This document shows, one piece after another, positions 62,830 to 64,000 of a DNA stretch of 64,000 nucleotides. The stretch comes from Martinezella dioscoreae (GTDB taxonomy: Bacteria > Pseudomonadota > Alphaproteobacteria > Rhizobiales > Rhizobiaceae), in assembly GCF_009176305.1 (NCBI RefSeq), contig NZ_BLAJ01000002.1, positions 496,001 to 560,000 of the forward strand, in the 5' to 3' direction. Both the position numbers and the translations under genes were made by a program. Under the pieces are notes generated by a model. It did no database searches, was not told where the DNA came from, and was given only the letters and a program-made list of their open reading frames with translations. How positions within the stretch are numbered: the first letter of the stretch is position 1; each line of letters starts with the position of its first letter.

Positions 62830-63606
62830 ATGAGTACGCGTTTGGGGTCTTTACGGACGACGCCGGCCGGGGCCGCGCCTGAGCAGGGAAGGCGTACCGT
62901 GCGCGAGGAGCTGTTGAAGAAGCTCATCGGCCAGATCGTCTCGGGCTCTCTCGCCGAGGGCTCGGTTCTTCCCAATGAGGCTGAACTCTCGGAAGTTTAC
63001 GGCGTTAGCCGCACCAGCCTGCGCGAAGCCATGCAATATTTGTCGGCGCTGGGGATGGTCCGTTCGCGCACCCGCGCCGGTACCACTGTTCTGCCACGAG
63101 AGAACTGGAACTATCTGGACCCGCTGGTTCTCGATGCGACCCTGGCACTCAGCAATGACCGCAGCTTCTACGATTCCCTGCTCGATGCGCGGCAAGTGCT
63201 GGAACCCGCCGCCGCCGCACAGGCGGCTGCTAATGCCACGGCCAAGCAGCTCGCACAGATTGCCGAGGCCTTCGAGGATATGGTCGCTGCCAATGCCCGC
63301 GACAACGAGGCATGGAGCCAAGCAGATCTGGAGTTTCATACCGCGATCATCAATGCTAGCGGCAACTGGGTTTTCCGGCAGTTCGCCACTGCGATCCGCG
63401 CCGCTTTGCTCGCGAGTTTTCGCCTGACCAACCGGGCCAGCCAGTCGCATGATTACGCGATCGCGCGCCATCAGGATGTCCTGGATGCGATCCGCATGCG
63501 CCGGCCCGATGCTGCACGTTTTGCCATGGAGCAGCTCATCGGAACGGCCAGAATGGAGCTTAGCGACGCCCTGCGTGCCGCTAAGCTGAAGGACGGATCG
63601 GAATAG
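62830..63606 (+). CDS. GntR-family (FadR/FCD) regulator of the sugar operon
   Basis: The 258-residue protein has the winged helix (VREELLKKLIGQIVSGSLAEGSVLPNEAELSEVYGVSRTSLREAMQYLSALGMV) and an FCD domain with metal histidines (DLEFHTAIINASGN, then RHQDVLDAI). A site that fits its family's operator pattern is at 59078-59088. It probably represses araFGH and perhaps the epimerase unit until a sugar acid or sugar is present. Confidence 0.88.
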   Translation: MSTRLGSLRTTPAGAAPEQGRRTVREELLKKLIGQIVSGSLAEGSVLPNEAELSEVYGVSRTSLREAMQYLSALGMVRSRTRAGTTVLPRENWNYLDPLVLDATLALSNDRSFYDSLLDARQVLEPAAAAQAAANATAKQLAQIAEAFEDMVAANARDNEAWSQADLEFHTAIINASGNWVFRQFATAIRAALLASFRLTNRASQSHDYAIARHQDVLDAIRMRRPDAARFAMEQLIGTARMELSDALRAAKLKDGSE

Positions 63607-63644
63607 GCTGCTTTTTGGACAGGCCGGAAGCAGATACGACCCGT

Positions 63645-64000
63645 TTACTTTGTCGTATAGCCACCGTTGACGAGAATGGTCTGTCCGGTCATCCACCAAC
63701 CGTCGGAGACCAGGAACCGGATATAGGGCACGATATCCTCGATATCGGTAAGGCCGGTCTTCGAAAACTTCGAGAGAGCGGCGGCGCCCTTGTGATAGGC
63801 CTGGGCATCGGCGCTTTCCGCTGGGTAGAAGAAAGGCGTGTCCATCGGACCGGGACCGATCGCGGTCACCGAGATGCCGCGATCGCCGAATTCCTTGGCC
63901 GCAGCGCGGGTAAAATGCTCGACTGGCGCCTTGGTCCCGGCATAGCTTGAATAGAACGGCGTGAAGGCACCGAGCAGCGACGTGACGAGCGTGCAGATCT
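63645..64000 (-). CDS. SDR-family oxidoreductase, 3' part (cut by window end)
   Basis: The open frame continues past base 64000, so only the C-terminal 117 or so residues are visible. It shows catalytic YAGTK, then FTRAAAKEFGDRGISVTAIGPGPMDTPFFYP and the terminal MTGQTILVNGGYTTK, all standard for classical SDR enzymes. It converges with the GntR gene. The substrate is unknown, but a sugar is likely by context. Confidence 0.82.
   Translation of the reverse strand, partial: ICTLVTSLLGAFTPFYSSYAGTKAPVEHFTRAAAKEFGDRGISVTAIGPGPMDTPFFYPAESADAQAYHKGAAALSKFSKTGLTDIEDIVPYIRFLVSDGWWMTGQTILVNGGYTTK

Overview
The window is about 60% G+C with rhizobial codon use. It carries a complete repABC replication and partition cassette (29.9-33.6 kb) surrounded by ABC importers, catabolic operons and one-component regulators. 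This points to a large secondary replicon (plasmid or chromid) of a Rhizobium/Agrobacterium-group alphaproteobacterium. I see no insertion sequence, CRISPR array, rRNA or tRNA.

Layout. 1-2.2 kb: the 3' end of an HlyD/EmrA-type subunit and a DHA2 (EmrB-like) efflux pump, then an AT-rich gap. 2.2-7.0 kb: a MifR/MifS-like (DctD/DctB-type) two-component pair divergent from a KgtP-like 2-oxoglutarate:H+ symporter; the response regulator has lost its GAFTGA loop. 7.1-10.8 kb: small hypothetical genes, a beta-propeller protein, an HTH regulator and a DUF899 protein. 10.9-23.1 kb: a catabolic island with a LuxR-type regulator, a Pot-type ABC importer, an SDR, a fused aconitase-X dehydratase, a translationally coupled 50-codon ORF, an FAD amino-acid oxidase, an Ldh_2-family reductase, a DapA-family lyase and a GntR regulator. 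The gene content fits breakdown of hydroxyproline isomers. 23.2-28.2 kb: a diguanylate cyclase, an ornithine carbamoyltransferase-like pseudogene cut by one in-frame stop, and small hypothetical genes.

29-33.6 kb is the replication module: a ProQ/FinO-like gene, two parS-type palindromes, repA, repB (with a third palindrome inside), an antisense ctRNA with visible promoter and terminator, and repC. 34-40.6 kb: an L,D-transpeptidase-like protein, secreted hypotheticals, ExoD, TerC, a methyltransferase and an Lrp regulator. 40.8-45.7 kb: an alkaline phosphatase followed by a Tat-exported protein and a MacB/LolE-type ABC pair whose permease has a histidine-rich periplasmic segment. Next come a MarR-like regulator and a flavin monooxygenase.

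47-64 kb is mainly sugar use: a LacI-controlled operon (alpha-L-fucosidase, nucleotidyltransferase-like protein, sugar ABC importer), an orphan multi-repeat DUF1217 protein, then an SDR and aldose epimerase divergent from araFGH-like genes with a GntR regulator, and an SDR cut by the window end. The fucosidase importer, mutarotase, SDR dehydrogenase and AraFGH importer could together handle fucosides, L-fucose, arabinose or galactose, but the substrates are inferred.
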